Below, in pieces: positions 20,159-29,738 of a stretch of DNA of 64,000 nt (position 1 is the first letter of the stretch; each line of letters starts with the position of its first letter). The DNA comes from an uncultured Burkholderiaceae bacterium (GTDB taxonomy: Bacteria > Pseudomonadota > Gammaproteobacteria > Burkholderiales > Burkholderiaceae_B): assembly GCA_934525625.1 (NCBI GenBank), contig CAKSZL010000002.1, positions 1 through 64,000 on the forward strand, given 5' to 3'. The position numbers and the translations under genes were made by a program. The notes under the pieces are model-generated. The model was not told the origin of the DNA and did no database searches. It saw only the letters and a program-made list of their open reading frames with translations.

Positions 20159-20623
20159 TTATTGCACGACGAAGGCGGTGAACAGCACGCTGACGACTTC
20201 GGGGCCGGCGGGGCGCGGCGGATACGGCGCGGCGATGACCTTGCGCAGGTTTTCGGCCAGGGCCAGGCGGCCTTCGGTCTGCTGCACGCGCGTGGCCGAG
20301 TGCCGGCTGAGCTCGGTCAGGATGCGGTTGCGCACTTCGGGCATGTATTCGAGCAGGTAGTTACGGGCGTTCTGGTCGAGAACGCGCACGGTGATTTCCA
20401 GGTAAAGGATTTGCGGCAGGCTGGGGTCTTGCAGCGTGACGGTGAAAGGGTCCAGCGCCAGGAAGATGGGCGTGGGGGCCGGCGCGGGCTCCGCCGCGGG
20501 GGCAGTCTCGCTGGTGGCCTGGGCGACCGCCGGCACGCCGAGTTTTCCGAAATAGAGCAGCGCGCCTCCGGCACATACGGCTACCAGGATGAGGACAAGC
20601 AGAATGGTGTTCAGAAAACGCAT
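20159..20623 (-). CDS. fliL: FliL, basal-body-associated stator regulator
   Basis: 154 aa. One N-terminal membrane helix (about 4-26) is followed by a Pro/Ala linker and the periplasmic FliL domain (FLALDPFTVTLQDP..., LYLEITVRVLD, PEVRNRILTELSRHSATRVQQTEGRLALAENLRKVI). FliL surrounds and stabilises the stator units. It ends 5 bases before fliM. Confidence 0.95.
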   Translation of the reverse strand: MRFLNTILLVLILVAVCAGGALLYFGKLGVPAVAQATSETAPAAEPAPAPTPIFLALDPFTVTLQDPSLPQILYLEITVRVLDQNARNYLLEYMPEVRNRILTELSRHSATRVQQTEGRLALAENLRKVIAAPYPPRPAGPEVVSVLFTAFVVQ

Positions 20624-20659
20624 GGCGGGGGAGACTCAGCGAAAAATGATCGGGTCTGG

Positions 20660-21934
20660 TCAGGCATAGGTGTCGATCAGCAAGTGGCTGTCCGACGACG
20701 AGGGCTGCGGGTTGGCATTGGCGGCTGCCGATGCGGAGCCCGCCTGCTGGCCGCCGCGTGCGCCGCTGGCGGATGGCTGTCCGGCGGACGGCGGGGGCTG
20801 CTGGTAGCCGGCTTGTTCGCTGCCCACGTGGGTGTCGCCCAGCGACAGCCCGGCATCGGCAAGCTGCTGGGCCAGATGGGGCAGGGCGGATTCCACCGCC
20901 TGGCGCACCGACGCATGCGGCGAGACGAACCAGGCATGGGCGACGTTGTCCTGTATTTGCAGGGTGACGCGTAGCGGGCCCAGGTCGGGCGGGTCGAGGC
21001 GCAGCTCGGCCTGCTGGACGCCTTGGGCGGACGACTGCAGCGCATGCCCGACTTGCTGGGCCATGGCTTGGCCCCAGCCGGGATGGCCCAGCGGCGCGGG
21101 TACGAACAGCGCGGCGCCCGGCTGGCCGGCGGCCGCGGGCGCGGCCGGCGCGGAAAGGCTGTTTGCCGGCGCGGGCGCGCTGGCGGCCAGGCTGGCGGCG
21201 AAGGTGTCGGCGGCGCCTGGCGGCAAGGCCTGCGGGCCGGTTGGAGCGGCCTCGACGGCGGCCGGAGCGGCTTGGCCGCCGATGGCGCGGGTGTTGGCGG
21301 TATCGCCTGCCTTGTCCGACGGCACGGCGAAAGCGGTTTGCCGGACGCTGGCGGCCGCGGCGTTCTCGCGCGGGGCGGACGTGAATCGGGCGACGGGGCG
21401 CGTTTCCGAGCCGGTGGCGGCAAGCCGGGCGACGTCGGCCAAGGCGGCATCGGCATCGACGGTGGCATTGGCGCCGGGTGGGGCGGCTGCGGGGCGCACG
21501 GCGGTTTGTACGGCGGCGGCCAGGGCAGCCGGCGAGCGTTCGCCCAAAGCCGGGCGTTCGATGTGCGCGCGGTTGGCGCCGGGCGCGGCGTTGCCGTCGA
21601 TGGCGATGCCTTGCTGCTTCGCGGCCTGCTGGGCGGCGTCGGGGAACAGCGCGGCCAGCAGCTGCAGGGCGGCTTCGTCTTCGGCCTGGGTTTCTTTTGC
21701 GTCGGCCTGGCCGGGCGCATCGCCGCCGCGCGCGCGCGTATCGCGCGCCTCTTTGGCGTCTTTGTGCTGGCCCTCGGCCTGGCGCTGGGTGTGTTCAACC
21801 GCGCGGCCCAGCATCTGCGGAAACAGGCCGGCTTCGCCGGCGCCTTCCGTGCTGCGCCGGCCCGCGGCCTGGCCGGTTTCGGCGCTGGTCGGCTGGGCGG
21901 AAATCTGCGAAGGCAGGGCGGGCATCGTGCTCAT
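20660..21934 (-). CDS. fliK: FliK, hook-length control protein
   Basis: 424 aa from the ATG at 21934, which overlaps the fliJ stop. A long low-complexity Ala/Pro/Gln region (about 1-290) is the molecular-ruler part. The C-terminal Flg_hook domain has the usual pattern (AELRLDPPDLGPLRVTLQIQDNVAHAWFVSPHASVRQAVESALPHLAQQLADAGLSLGDTHV). FliK measures the hook and then contacts the FlhB C-domain to switch export to filament substrates. A second FliK-like protein is encoded at 28188-29381. Confidence 0.94.
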   Translation of the reverse strand: MSTMPALPSQISAQPTSAETGQAAGRRSTEGAGEAGLFPQMLGRAVEHTQRQAEGQHKDAKEARDTRARGGDAPGQADAKETQAEDEAALQLLAALFPDAAQQAAKQQGIAIDGNAAPGANRAHIERPALGERSPAALAAAVQTAVRPAAAPPGANATVDADAALADVARLAATGSETRPVARFTSAPRENAAAASVRQTAFAVPSDKAGDTANTRAIGGQAAPAAVEAAPTGPQALPPGAADTFAASLAASAPAPANSLSAPAAPAAAGQPGAALFVPAPLGHPGWGQAMAQQVGHALQSSAQGVQQAELRLDPPDLGPLRVTLQIQDNVAHAWFVSPHASVRQAVESALPHLAQQLADAGLSLGDTHVGSEQAGYQQPPPSAGQPSASGARGGQQAGSASAAANANPQPSSSDSHLLIDTYA

Positions 21935-22386
21935 GAGGCGGTAGGTGACGTGTACATGGCTGAGCGGCGTATGGCGCGCTCGTCGGACAGGCGCTGTTCC
22001 CGGCGTTTTTCTTGCTGTTGCGCCGCCTGGTTGCGCCGTGATTGGAGCGCTTCGTAAGCGTCGAGCTGGCGTTTTTTGTGCCGCCACTCGTCGCGCGCAC
22101 GCGCCACGGCGTCTTCCAGTTGGCTGATCGCCTTATTTTGCAGCGAAATGGCGTTGTCCAATGTGTCGAGGAAGTGCACAAAATTGCGGTAGTTCGACGC
22201 TGACATGCCGCTGTCCAGGGATTGCTGGGCGCGTTGCCGGTAGTCGTGGCGGTAGACGTGCAACTGTTCGAGCTGCTGGCGGGCCTGCTGGCGTTTGTCG
22301 GTGGCGTCGCGCAATTGGACGGCGGCATCGGACAACTGCTGGCGGGCCAGGTCGCGCAGGACGTCCAGATTGGTGGTTTTAGCCAT
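21931..22386 (-). CDS. fliJ: FliJ, export chaperone-escort protein
   Basis: 151 aa, highly charged and predicted to be one long two-helix coiled coil (heptads in [38 protein letters not shown] and later). FliJ acts like the ATP synthase gamma stalk between the FliI hexamer and FlhA. It overlaps fliI by 8 bases and fliK by 4. Confidence 0.92.
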   Translation of the reverse strand: MAKTTNLDVLRDLARQQLSDAAVQLRDATDKRQQARQQLEQLHVYRHDYRQRAQQSLDSGMSASNYRNFVHFLDTLDNAISLQNKAISQLEDAVARARDEWRHKKRQLDAYEALQSRRNQAAQQQEKRREQRLSDERAIRRSAMYTSPTAS

Positions 22387-23854
22387 GCGACGGCTCCTGG
22401 TTGGCGTATGGGCGCATCAGTGTTGCAAGTTCGAGGCTGGCCTGATCAAAGCCCACGCGTTCGCGCATACCCTGCTGCAGAAAGCCGCGCAGGCGCGGAT
22501 AGGCGTCGATGGCCTGGTCGACCTCGGGGTCGTTGCCCCGGCTGTAGGCGCCCACGGCGATCAGGTCGCGGTTGCGCTGATAGCTGGACAGCAGCTGCTT
22601 GAAGCGGTGCGTCATGCCCAATTGCCGGTTGTCTATCAGGCTGGGCATGACCCGCGAGATGGAGGCCTCGATGTCGATGGCGGGGTAATGGCCGGTTTCG
22701 GCCAGGTTGCGCGACAGCACGATGTGGCCGTCCAGGATGGCGCGGGCCGAATCGGCGATGGGGTCTTGCTGGTCGTCGCCTTCGGTCAGCACGGTATAGA
22801 AGGCCGTGATGGAACCGGCCGGTACGCCGGGGCGGTCGGCGCCGTTGCCGGCGCGTTCCACCAGCGCCGGCAGGCGGGCGAAGACCGAGGGCGGATAGCC
22901 TTTGGTGGCCGGCGGCTCGCCTATGGCCAGGGCGATTTCGCGCTGGGCCATGGCGTATCGGGTTAGCGAATCCATGATGAGCAGCACGTGCCGGCCCTGG
23001 TCGCGGAAGTGCTCGGCCAGGCGCGTGGCGTACACCGCGCCTTGCAGGCGCAGCAGCGGCGAGACGTCGGCGGGCGCGGCCACGACGACCGAGCGGGCCA
23101 GGCCGTCGGGGCCCAGATTGTGTTCGATGAATTCCTTGACTTCGCGGCCCCGCTCTCCGATAAGGCCCACCACGACCACGTCGGCGGCGGTGTAGCGCGC
23201 CATCATGCCCAGCAGCACGCTTTTGCCCACGCCAGAGCCGGCGAACAGGCCCATGCGCTGGCCGCGTCCCACCGTCAGCAAGCCGTTGATGGCGCGCACG
23301 CCGACGTCAAGCGCCGTGTCTATGGGCGCGCGCTGCAGGGGGTTGAAAGGGCGTGCGGCCAGCGAAGCCTGCTGTACGCGATGCAGGCTGCCGAGCTCGT
23401 CCAGCGGGCGGCCCGCGCCGTCGAGCACGCGGCCCAGCAGGGCGTCGCCGACGGGCAGGTGGCGTTCCAGCGTGGACGGGGGCAGCGCGCCCGGATCGAA
23501 GGCGCCGGCGTCGGGCTGCGCGGACCAGGCGGAAGGAGACTCTTGCGGCACGACGCGCGCGCCGGGAGGCAGGCCCGAAATATCGCCTTGCGGCATCAGG
23601 AACAATTGCTTGCCATGGAAACCGACGACTTCGGCGTCCACCCACAGGCCGGCGACGGCGTTGCACTCGATGCGGCAGGCCGCGCCGACGGGCAGGCGCA
23701 GGCCGGTGGCTTCGAGCACCAGGCCGGTGGCGCGCACCAGGCGGCCGGAAACCTGGCAGGGATCGATGCGGCCGATCTGGCGGCCCGCGGCCTCCAGCAT
23801 GCCGCGCCAGCGCTCGGCGTCAGGCAGATGGGCGAGCGGTCGGGCGGAGTTCAT
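22379..23854 (-). CDS. fliI: FliI, flagellar export ATPase
   Basis: 491 aa. The ATG at 23854 overlaps the fliH stop. F1-ATPase-beta-like: Walker [13 protein letters not shown] near residue 203-214, [14 protein letters not shown], Walker [28 protein letters not shown], and [17 protein letters not shown]. FliI works with FliH and FliJ beneath the export gate. A GTG 15 bases upstream is possible but has no advantage. Confidence 0.97.
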   Translation of the reverse strand: MNSARPLAHLPDAERWRGMLEAAGRQIGRIDPCQVSGRLVRATGLVLEATGLRLPVGAACRIECNAVAGLWVDAEVVGFHGKQLFLMPQGDISGLPPGARVVPQESPSAWSAQPDAGAFDPGALPPSTLERHLPVGDALLGRVLDGAGRPLDELGSLHRVQQASLAARPFNPLQRAPIDTALDVGVRAINGLLTVGRGQRMGLFAGSGVGKSVLLGMMARYTAADVVVVGLIGERGREVKEFIEHNLGPDGLARSVVVAAPADVSPLLRLQGAVYATRLAEHFRDQGRHVLLIMDSLTRYAMAQREIALAIGEPPATKGYPPSVFARLPALVERAGNGADRPGVPAGSITAFYTVLTEGDDQQDPIADSARAILDGHIVLSRNLAETGHYPAIDIEASISRVMPSLIDNRQLGMTHRFKQLLSSYQRNRDLIAVGAYSRGNDPEVDQAIDAYPRLRGFLQQGMRERVGFDQASLELATLMRPYANQEPSHG

Positions 23855-24606
23855 ATGTGCTCCCGCCACGCGGACGCTGGCCCGCCCAGGCTGCCCGCTA
23901 CGCGCTGCCAGCGCGTTTGCAGGGTGGCGTCGATCTGGCCCAGCGAGGTTTCAAGCAGGCAGCCGCCGGGCGTGATGGAATCGTCGGTCAACAATTGCCA
24001 GGGCGGAGACGCCGGCAGCGAGCGGAAGTAATGCGCCAGCATGTCGTAGTCGTCGGGGTGGATGCGCAGGCGTATCCAGGACAACTGGCCTTCCTGGGGC
24101 TGCAGCAGTTCGCGCACGGTGTCCAGCAGCGCTTCGGGCCGGGCGGCCACGGTGGTTTGCACGACTTGGCGCGCCAGCCGCAGGGCCAGGTCGACGATGC
24201 CTTGGGAAACCTGCTCGTCCAGGCTGGACAAGGCCTGTTCGGCGGAGCTGAGCATGGCGTCGAGGCGGGCGGTGCGCTGGCTCTGTTCGGCCTGGACCTG
24301 TTCGAGGCCGGCGCGCATGCCTTCGGCATGGCCTTGCTCGCGCCCCACCTGCGTGCCTTCGGCCAGGCCGGCTTCGTAGCCTTCGGCATGTGCCTGTTCG
24401 AGCACTTGCTCCAGCAACTGGTCGATGTCGCCGGCGGCGGATTCGGCCGGTTCGTCGGCCCCAGGCTGGCCGGCGGATTCCAAAGCGGCTTCGGACTCGG
24501 GCGCGGCGCGCACGGGAGCCGCGCCGACTTCGTGCATTTCCCAGCGCCGCCAAGCGGCTCGCGTGGTACCGGAGCGGGAGGAGGCCAACGAGCCGTCGTC
24601 AGACAT
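23851..24606 (-). CDS. fliH: FliH, regulator of the export ATPase
   Basis: 251 aa. The middle contains the alternating GxxxG-type helix repeats of FliH ([32 protein letters not shown], about 90-121), which form the peripheral stalk. The C-terminal domain ([27 protein letters not shown]..., [32 protein letters not shown]) is canonical. FliH anchors FliI to FliN. It overlaps fliG by 8 bases and fliI by 4. Confidence 0.95.
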   Translation of the reverse strand: MSDDGSLASSRSGTTRAAWRRWEMHEVGAAPVRAAPESEAALESAGQPGADEPAESAAGDIDQLLEQVLEQAHAEGYEAGLAEGTQVGREQGHAEGMRAGLEQVQAEQSQRTARLDAMLSSAEQALSSLDEQVSQGIVDLALRLARQVVQTTVAARPEALLDTVRELLQPQEGQLSWIRLRIHPDDYDMLAHYFRSLPASPPWQLLTDDSITPGGCLLETSLGQIDATLQTRWQRVAGSLGGPASAWREHI

Positions 24607-25615
24607 ACTCGTCGTCTCCCATGCGGCCCAGGTTGATCTGGCCGGTTTCGGCCAGCTTGCGGGCGGTCAGCAGGATGGTCTTCTGGGCTTCCTCGACGCG
24701 CGACATGCGTATGGGGCCCTGGGCTTCCAGGTCTTCGCGCAGCATGTCGGCGGCGCGGTTGGACATGTTCTTGAGGAAGCGGTCGCGCAGGTCTTCCGGC
24801 GCGCTCTTGAGGGCGACGGGCAGCAGCGTGGGGTCGGTTTCCTTGAGGATGATCTGGATGGCCTCGTCTTCGAGGTCGGCCAGGTTGTCGAAGACGAACA
24901 TTTCGTCGACGATGCGCTGGGCCAGGTCGGCGTCGAGTTCGCGCAGCTCGGCGATGAGGGCGTCCTCGTCGTTGGAGCTCATGAAGTTGATGATCTCGGC
25001 CGCCGTGCGCACGCCGCCCATCTTGCTGCGCTTGGCGCCCTGGCCGGAGAGCATGTCGCTGAGCACGTCGGTCAGCTCGTGCAGCGCGGCCGGCTGGACG
25101 CCGCCGAAGGTGGCGATGCGCAGGATGACGTCGTTGCGCAGCCTTTCGTTCAGGTGGGCCAGCACGGTCGAGGCGCGGTCGCGTTCGAGGTGGACGAGGA
25201 TGGTGGCGATGATCTGCGGATGTTCGTCGCAGATGAGCTCGGCCACGCTGTTGCCGTCCAGCCAGTTCAGCGAATCGATGCCGCTGGCCTCGTTGCTGGC
25301 TTCCAGGATGTCTTCGATGAGGCCGGCCGCGCGGTCGGTGCCCAGCGCCTTGGTCAGCACGCTGCGTATGTATTCGTCCGAACCCAGCGTTACCGCCATG
25401 AACTGGTCGGCTTCGTGGCGGAAGCTTTCGAGCACGTCGTCGACGTCGTTGCGCGTCACCTGCTTGAGGTTGGCCATGGCCACGCCCACGCGCTGCACTT
25501 CGCGGGCCGATAGGTACTTGAACACCTCGGCGGCCGCGTCTTCGCCCAGCGACATCATCAGGATGGCGCAGCGCTCGATATGCCGATCGTCGTCGCTACT
25601 AGTCCTTGTTGCCAT
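24599..25615 (-). CDS. fliG: FliG, motor switch protein
   Basis: 338 aa, the standard length. All three domains are present: N-domain (AILMMSLGEDAAAEVFKYLSAREVQRVGVAMANL), middle domain with the EHPQIIATILVHLERDRASTVLAHL motif, and C-domain with the charged torque helix (VDEMFVFDNLADLEDEAIQIILKE, SNRAADMLREDLEAQGPIRMSRVEEAQ). FliG binds FliF above and FliM below. Its start overlaps the fliF end by 17 bases. Confidence 0.97.
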   Translation of the reverse strand: MATRTSSDDDRHIERCAILMMSLGEDAAAEVFKYLSAREVQRVGVAMANLKQVTRNDVDDVLESFRHEADQFMAVTLGSDEYIRSVLTKALGTDRAAGLIEDILEASNEASGIDSLNWLDGNSVAELICDEHPQIIATILVHLERDRASTVLAHLNERLRNDVILRIATFGGVQPAALHELTDVLSDMLSGQGAKRSKMGGVRTAAEIINFMSSNDEDALIAELRELDADLAQRIVDEMFVFDNLADLEDEAIQIILKETDPTLLPVALKSAPEDLRDRFLKNMSNRAADMLREDLEAQGPIRMSRVEEAQKTILLTARKLAETGQINLGRMGDDEYV

Positions 25616-27236
25616 TTTTTTCCATCCAGGAACGCATCACCATGGCGACGGCGCGAGGGTCTTTTTCGGCCAGTGTGCGCGCCACGGTGAGGTTGTCCTC
25701 GTAGCGCGACATCTCGGCGGCGCGGCGCTGCGCTTCGGCGGCCATTGCGGCGTTGGCGTCGGGCGTGACGGCGGGCTGCACTGGGGGCTGCGCCTGCTGC
25801 GCCAGGTAGCGCAGCGCGGGCTTGATCAGCTTGAACCAGACGAACAGGGCGATCAGCAGGTAAAGCAGGTAGCGTCCGAATTCCAGGGCCATTTCTTGGT
25901 TGCTCGGGTCTTTCCAGAGGGGGACGGCAGCGGCGGCGTCGGAGGTCGAGAACAGGCTGTTGACGACGCTGACGGAGTCGCCGCGCGTCTCGGAATAACC
26001 CATCGCGTCTTTGACCAGGCGCGTGAGATTCTCGATTTCGGCGGGCGGCAGCGGCTGGGGATTGCCCTCGGTGTCGGCGGCGTAGTTGACGACCACCGCG
26101 ACCGACAGGCGCTTGACGGTGCCGGGAGTGTCTTTGGTGTGGCTGATGGTGCGGTCGACTTCGTAGTTGTACGTGGCGTCGTGCTGCAGGGACTGCGGGT
26201 TGGCGGCCGTGCCCGCGGCGGTCTGGGCCGGCGTCTGGACGCCGTCGGCCGGCGGCTGGGCCGCGATGGGCGCCTCGACCGCGCCCGGCGGCTGGTTGGA
26301 CAAGGCGCCGGGAATGCCGCTGGCCAGGTTGTTCTGGCCTTGCTCGACCGTGCGCACTTGCTTGCTGCGCACGGCTTCCTGGCCGGGGTTCTGGTTGGGA
26401 CGGTAGATTTCGGCGGTCTGTTCGCGCTGCGCGAAGTCGAGCTCGGCGGTGGCCTGGGCGCGTACGTTGGCTTTGCCGACCAGCGGGGCCAGCAGCGTCA
26501 GGATGCGCTCTTCGGTACGCAGCTCGACCTCGCGGGCCAGCGACTGCTGGTCGCGGCGGGGCTCGGTCTGGCCGTTGGGGTTGGACAGCATGCGCCCGTG
26601 CTGGTCGACGACGGAGACGTTCTCGACCGGCAGCTTGGGCACGCTGGACGACACCAGCCACGAGATGGCCGCGACCTGGGTTTCGCTGAGCGTGCGGCCG
26701 GGATACAGCGTTACCAGCACCGAGGCGCTGGGCGGATGGCGGTCGCGCAGGAACAGGGATTCGCGCGGCAGCGCCAGATGCACGCGGGCGCGCTGCACCG
26801 CGTGTATGGATTGGATGGAGTTGCCCAGTTCGCCTTCCAGCGCGCGCTGGTACGAGAGTTGTTCGGAGAATTCGCTGGCGCCGAAGCGGGCGTTGTCCAG
26901 CAGCTCGAAGCCCACGTTGCCGCTGCGCGGCAGGCCCTGCCCGGCCAAGCTGAGCCGGGCTTCGTGCACGCGGTCGGAGGGCACCAGGATGGCCGAGCCG
27001 TTGTCGGAGAAACGGTAGGGCACGTTCATCTGGGACAAGGCGTTGACGATGGCGCCGCCGTCGCGGTCTTCGATGCCGGCGAACAGGACTTGATACCTGG
27101 GCTGCCCCGCCCAGAGCGCCAGAACCACGATGGCCGCGACCACGGCCGCGCCGACGCCCAGCAGCATGGGCAGCGGCAGGGCCAGCAGACGGCCTAGAGC
27201 GGGAAAGCGGGTGGCCAGGGATTCTTTTTGCGTCAT
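25599..27236 (-). CDS. fliF: FliF, MS-ring protein
   Basis: 545 aa from the ATG at 27236. Two membrane helices (about 25-48 and 440-462) flank a large periplasmic part with the conserved YQVLFAGIEDRDGGAIVNALSQMNVPYRF, QLSYQRALEGELGNSIQSIHAVQRARVHLALPRESLF and SVLVTLYPGRTLSETQVAAISWLVSSSVPKL blocks. The cytoplasmic C-terminus (VARTLAEKDPRAVAMVMRSWMEKN) binds FliG. FliF builds the MS ring that starts basal-body assembly. It opens the leftward fliF-R series and is divergent from fliE. Confidence 0.97.
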   Translation of the reverse strand: MTQKESLATRFPALGRLLALPLPMLLGVGAAVVAAIVVLALWAGQPRYQVLFAGIEDRDGGAIVNALSQMNVPYRFSDNGSAILVPSDRVHEARLSLAGQGLPRSGNVGFELLDNARFGASEFSEQLSYQRALEGELGNSIQSIHAVQRARVHLALPRESLFLRDRHPPSASVLVTLYPGRTLSETQVAAISWLVSSSVPKLPVENVSVVDQHGRMLSNPNGQTEPRRDQQSLAREVELRTEERILTLLAPLVGKANVRAQATAELDFAQREQTAEIYRPNQNPGQEAVRSKQVRTVEQGQNNLASGIPGALSNQPPGAVEAPIAAQPPADGVQTPAQTAAGTAANPQSLQHDATYNYEVDRTISHTKDTPGTVKRLSVAVVVNYAADTEGNPQPLPPAEIENLTRLVKDAMGYSETRGDSVSVVNSLFSTSDAAAAVPLWKDPSNQEMALEFGRYLLYLLIALFVWFKLIKPALRYLAQQAQPPVQPAVTPDANAAMAAEAQRRAAEMSRYEDNLTVARTLAEKDPRAVAMVMRSWMEKNGNKD

Positions 27237-27491
27237 GCGGTGGTCGTAGTAACGGTACGGCCATGCATATGCGTGGAAAGGGCCGGAAAAGGGGTCAGCA
27301 TGGGGACAAACACGATCGGAACCGTAAAAATCAGAGCGCTCGCGCGGCATTTCATCGCGCTGATGGAATCATAAAGAGTGGCGGTTTTTTGGAAGGGTGG
27401 AAAAGCCGGGTGTTTTGGCGGCTAATAAGTGTGTTGGCCCGGCGGCCCTTACGGTAAAGTCGTGCTGTCACCATCGGTTAAGGTCTCCGGC
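27237..27491. promoter_or_regulatory. Divergent fliF / fliE control region
   Basis: 255 bases between the divergent starts of fliF and fliE hold no gene and must carry both promoters. The fliE side contains TAAA (27455-27458), 15 bases, then TCGGTTAA (27474-27481), 6 of 8 to GCCGTTAA, but only 10 bases before the fliE ATG. A T-run at 27384-27389 is the only other obvious feature. I see no clear sigma-54 box. Confidence 0.4.
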
Positions 27492-27821
27492 ATGTCGTCA
27501 CCCGTCTCCAATATGGCTTCCCTCATCGGTCAAATGCGCCAGGTTGCGCAGGCGGCGGGCCATGAGGCGTCCGCGCCAGCCGCCGGCCAAGTCCAGCCCG
27601 GGGGGTTCGCTTCCGAACTCAAGCGCGCGCTCGACCAAGTGGCGTCCATGCAAAATGCGGCATCCAGCCAGGCGCAGGCTTTTACGCTGGGCGAGCCCGG
27701 CGTGGCGCTTAACGACGTGATGATAGACATGCAAAAGGCCGGCATCGCCTTCCAGACGACGGTGCAGGTGCGCAATCGCCTGATCGCCGCCTATCAAGAA
27801 GTCGCCAGCATGCCGGTCTGA
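27492..27821 (+). CDS. fliE: FliE, MS ring-rod adaptor
   Basis: 109 aa. It has the FliE pattern [71 protein letters not shown] (about residues 40-109). FliE joins the MS ring to the proximal rod and is the first export substrate. It is rightward and alone, divergent from fliF and convergent with the FlhB-like gene. Confidence 0.95.
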   Translation: MSSPVSNMASLIGQMRQVAQAAGHEASAPAAGQVQPGGFASELKRALDQVASMQNAASSQAQAFTLGEPGVALNDVMIDMQKAGIAFQTTVQVRNRLIAAYQEVASMPV

Positions 27822-27825
27822 TACG

Positions 27826-27863
27826 GCCGCCGGTTAGCGGCGGCGCGTCGGGCTTTGCTTTTT
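27826..27863. terminator. Hairpin terminator between fliE and the FlhB-like gene
   Basis: GCCGCCG (27826-27832), a 5-base loop, and CGGCGGC (27838-27844) form a perfect 7-bp stem 5 bases after the fliE stop, followed by a T-rich stretch (27853-27863) that starts several bases after the stem. The delayed T tract lowers certainty. Confidence 0.5.
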
Positions 27864-27877
27864 GCCCCGGCGCCGGC

Positions 27878-28168
27878 CTACCTGCTGCGCGTGTCCGCGC
27901 CCGCTTCTCTTTCCAGGGCGTGTATCCACGCCAGCAGTTCCGCGATGGCCTGGTACAGGGCCGGCGGAATGTGGCGGTCCAGGTCCACCTGCATCAGCAA
28001 ACCCACCAGTTCGGGCGATTCGTGCACGTACAGGCCGCTGTCGCGCGCGCAGCGGATGATGTTGTCGGCGACCGTTCCGTAGCCTTTGGCCACGACGCGT
28101 GGCGCGCTTTCTTCGAGGTCGTAGCGTATGGCGACGGCGCGGTGGCGGGTGTCTCCGGATTCACTCAT
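27878..28168 (-). CDS. FlhB C-domain-like protein (FlhX type)
   Basis: 96 aa from the ATG at 28168. It matches only the cytoplasmic C-domain of FlhB/YscU: RAVAIRYDLEESAPRVVAKGYGTVADNIIRCARDSGLYVHESPELVGLLMQVDLDRHIPPALYQAIAELLAWI. There are no membrane segments. The self-cleaving NPTH motif is replaced by DTRH, so it should not self-process. Free-standing FlhB C-domain proteins (FlhX) are known and can stand in for FlhB-C. The gene follows a FliK-like gene by 19 bases; FliK and FlhB-C are interaction partners in the export switch. Confidence 0.88.
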   Translation of the reverse strand: MSESGDTRHRAVAIRYDLEESAPRVVAKGYGTVADNIIRCARDSGLYVHESPELVGLLMQVDLDRHIPPALYQAIAELLAWIHALEREAGADTRSR

Positions 28169-28187
28169 GGTTTTGTCGCGGTTCCGG

Positions 28188-29381
28188 CTATGGCTGGTTT
28201 TCGGCGTTTGCCGCAGGCTGGGGCCGGTCGTCGTCGAAGGCGGCGGCAATGTCCAGCTGGCGCAGCGTCAGGCCGGCGGCATGCATTTGCTGGCGCAGGG
28301 TTTGCGCCTGCGCGTTGAGGGTGGCGTCGGCCTGCGGAGCGGCCATGCGGATGCTGATCGCTTCGCCCGCCAGGTGCAGGCGAACGTGGATCTGCCCCAG
28401 CCGGGGCAGCGTCAGCGTCAATTGGCTGGACCACTGCTGCGCCTGCTGTTCTCCCTGGGCGTCTTCCTGCCGGCCGTCGCGTGAAATCGTCCATTGCATC
28501 TCGGCCTGCGGCCAGGCTTCGCCGCGCCAATGCACGGTTTGCAGCGCCAGGGTTTCCAGTTGCTGGCGCACGGTGAGCGCGGCGTCGGGAGGCAGCAGGC
28601 CTTGCTGCTGCGGCGCCTGCCCGGCGCGGGTCTGGGCGGAGGCCGAGTTTTGGAGATCGGCTTCGGCGCGCGAGACGCGGGCAGCGTCGGCTTGGCGTTC
28701 TTCCGGCAGGGCGTTGCCATCGGCGGCCAGCCTGGCCTGGGGCTCGGTTTGCAGTGGTGCGCGCGGATATCGGCCGGCCGCGAACTGGGCCAGATGGGAT
28801 TCGTAGAACAGCCCGCTCTGGCGTATGGCGTGGGTCAGCGATTGGAACAAATGCGCGGCGACGGGCGAGCTGAACTGCAGGATACCGGGTACCGCCGGCA
28901 GCGGGGCGGCCGGTGCGCCGGGCGTTTGGCCCGGCAACGGGTTGGGCGCCTGGCCGGGCGCTTGCGGGCTTGCGGGCAGCAGCGGCTGGGGCTGGCTGAC
29001 GGCGGGCAGCGGCGACGGGAAATGGCGCAGCAGCTGCACCAGCAATTGAGCGGTGTTGCCCAGTGAAATCGGCGCGGAAGGCGTGCCGGACAGATCGGCG
29101 GCCTGCAGAGTCGGCAGGCCGCGCGCCAGGTTGAGATTCAGCGGCGCTTGCCGGGCCTGCTGGGAAGGCGCCTGACGCGCCGTGTGTTCGGGCAGCGGCG
29201 CGGGCGGGCGCTCGGGCGCCTGCGGGCTGGATTCCAGCGGCGGCGTGCGGGCCGCCTGGGGAATGAAATCCTGGGTGGTGGGGCGGGTGGAGGAGGCGAG
29301 TTGCTGGGCCAGCTTGGTGCCCAGCAGCGTATCCAGGCGTTGGGCGAGTAGCTGGCTCGACGAAACGCGCGGAATGTTCAT
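28188..29381 (-). CDS. Second FliK-like protein (C-terminal Flg_hook-like domain)
   Basis: 397 aa. The N-terminal 270 residues are Ala/Pro/Gln-rich low complexity. The C-terminal part (SSQLTLTLPRLGQIHVRLHLAGEAISIRMAAPQADATLNAQAQTLRQQMHAAGLTLRQLDIAAAF) has the strand-helix pattern of the FliK C-domain. The true fliK is at 20660-21934, so this is an additional member, adjacent to the FlhX-type gene. A FliK-like/FlhX-like gene pair is also known from Bacillus (ylqG-ylqH). It overlaps fliT by 4 bases (ATGA). Function is inferred, not shown. Confidence 0.8.
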   Translation of the reverse strand: MNIPRVSSSQLLAQRLDTLLGTKLAQQLASSTRPTTQDFIPQAARTPPLESSPQAPERPPAPLPEHTARQAPSQQARQAPLNLNLARGLPTLQAADLSGTPSAPISLGNTAQLLVQLLRHFPSPLPAVSQPQPLLPASPQAPGQAPNPLPGQTPGAPAAPLPAVPGILQFSSPVAAHLFQSLTHAIRQSGLFYESHLAQFAAGRYPRAPLQTEPQARLAADGNALPEERQADAARVSRAEADLQNSASAQTRAGQAPQQQGLLPPDAALTVRQQLETLALQTVHWRGEAWPQAEMQWTISRDGRQEDAQGEQQAQQWSSQLTLTLPRLGQIHVRLHLAGEAISIRMAAPQADATLNAQAQTLRQQMHAAGLTLRQLDIAAAFDDDRPQPAANAENQP

Positions 29382-29719
29382 GCCGCCTGATGCGGCCCGT
29401 AGGCCTGGTGCAGCGACTGCTGGCGCTTGAGGCTGCCTATCATGTTGCCCAGGCGCGCGAGTTCGGGCATGGCCAGTTCGCGCAGCAAGGCGTCGTCATT
29501 GAGTATCTTGGTCAGTAGCGCGTGGCGGGCGTCGGGGTTGACGACGTCCGGGCTGGAAACCGAGCGCAAGGCCTCGACGGCCTCGCGGTACTCCTGGCTG
29601 AGGGAAACGACGCCCGTCCAGTCGTGGTTTTGCGCGAGCTGGAGCATCTTGCCGGACAGCTCGGCAAGGTATTCGTAGTGACGAAGCGTGGGGTCTGGCG
29701 AGCTGGGTAGAGTGGCCAT
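29378..29719 (-). CDS. fliT: FliT-like flagellar chaperone
   Basis: 113 aa, all-helical (LRHYEYLAELSGKMLQLAQNHDWTGVVSLSQEYREAVEALR...). The W near residue 34 and spacing of charged residues fit FliT, the chaperone of the filament cap FliD and, in enterics, a regulator of FlhDC. Position directly after fliD-fliS supports it. Confidence 0.85.
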   Translation of the reverse strand: MATLPSSPDPTLRHYEYLAELSGKMLQLAQNHDWTGVVSLSQEYREAVEALRSVSSPDVVNPDARHALLTKILNDDALLRELAMPELARLGNMIGSLKRQQSLHQAYGPHQAA

Positions 29720-29738
29720 GGTACGGGAAAGCTCAGGT

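Noticed and set aside
23854-23869. Upstream GTG start for fliI
   Set aside because: The ATG at 23854 overlaps the fliH stop in the same ATGA manner as other genes of this operon; the GTG adds five residues with no support.
24390-27197. Very long open frame on the + strand opposite fliF-fliG-fliH
   Set aside because: Shadow of high-GC codon usage in the well-identified minus-strand genes; product is low complexity with no family pattern.
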